Below, piece after piece: positions 63,923 to 64,000 of a DNA stretch of 64,000 nucleotides (its first letter is position 1; every line of letters begins with the position of its first letter). The notes beneath the pieces were generated by a model that had not been told where the DNA came from, did no database searches, and saw only the letters and a program-made list of their open reading frames with translations. The position numbers and the translations under genes were made by a program. Origin of the DNA: Pseudofrankia coriaricola (GTDB lineage Bacteria; Actinomycetota; Actinomycetes; Frankiales; Frankiaceae); the NCBI RefSeq assembly GCF_001854805.1, contig NZ_MBLO01000257.1, forward strand, positions 57,659 to 121,658. Reading direction: 5' to 3'.

Positions 63923-64000
63923 GTGACCGATCAGCGCAACGCGGCCCAGGGCGAGGCGACCACGCTGGGACAGGCGCCTTCCGGTGGGCGCCCACGCTGG
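63923..64000 (+). CDS. start of an unidentified gene, cut by window edge
   Basis: GTG at 63923 behind GAGGGAAATAGAA opens VTDQRNAAQGEATTLGQAPS and continues to the edge (26 residues). No family can be named. Confidence 0.35.
   Translation, partial: MTDQRNAAQGEATTLGQAPSGGRPRW

Overview
The window is very GC-rich. Most genes start with ATG or GTG behind G-rich ribosome binding sites and many are joined by 4-bp ATGA/GTGA stop-start overlaps. Gene content (steroid-type FadA6 and EchA20 homologues, a CdaR/PucR regulator pair, Rpn-like genes, BMP-type ABC uptake, L,D-transpeptidase) points to a soil or plant-associated actinomycete. A Frankia-like genome is my best guess, but no rRNA or other marker here proves it.

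Left part (1-15.5 kb). A partial ABC ATPase and its PadR regulator are followed by a kynurenine-formamidase-like hydrolase, an acidic protein of unknown function, a 105-bp tandem repeat and a patatin. Next is a nine-gene minus-strand operon (14263 down to 4709): aminomuconate semialdehyde dehydrogenase, oxalocrotonate decarboxylase/hydratase, RidA-type aminomuconate deaminase, 3-hydroxyanthranilate dioxygenase, ACMS decarboxylase, kynureninase, kynurenine monooxygenase, tryptophan dioxygenase and a LysE exporter. Apart from the formamidase, which the hydrolase at 865-1635 could supply, it covers tryptophan to 2-oxopent-4-enoate through the 2-aminomuconate branch. A divergent LysR gene lies at its promoter.

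Middle (15.5-43 kb). A steroid-type thiolase behind a KstR2-like box is followed by an SDR, a CdaR/PucR-type regulator, a VOC/SnoaL pair, an L,D-transpeptidase and a secreted protein. Then comes a long plus-strand catabolic island: zinc oxidoreductase, methyltransferase-like protein, amidohydrolase, Rieske oxygenase, acetamidase/formamidase, second methyltransferase-like protein, second PucR-like regulator, (VapBC on the other strand), second amidohydrolase, Fe/2-oxoglutarate dioxygenase, flavin-reductase-like protein and a complete BMP-type nucleoside/purine-like ABC importer. I read it as an uncharacterised pathway for importing and breaking down an N-heterocyclic or amide compound.

Right part (43-64 kb). 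A large LuxR-type ATPase regulator, an orphan ABC-ATPase C-terminal domain coupled to a membrane protein, a BBE-type FAD oxidase, a tandem Rpn-like pair behind a double palindrome, and an acyl-CoA catabolic group (EchA20-like, two acyl-CoA dehydrogenases, another crotonase) with a second KstR2-like box. After these come a secreted protein, MerR-like, HAD, FKBP, a broken aldo/keto reductase, PaiB, a coupled patatin/acyltransferase pair, a membrane-anchored protein, a pyruvyltransferase-like protein and a decayed right end.

The most unusual signal is a repeat family with a shared 17-nt GATCNGC-GRA-GCNGATC hairpin core. It sits in frame inside three unrelated genes (kynurenine monooxygenase, LysR regulator, BMP-ABC ATPase) and looks like a mobile element that adds peptide inserts to proteins.
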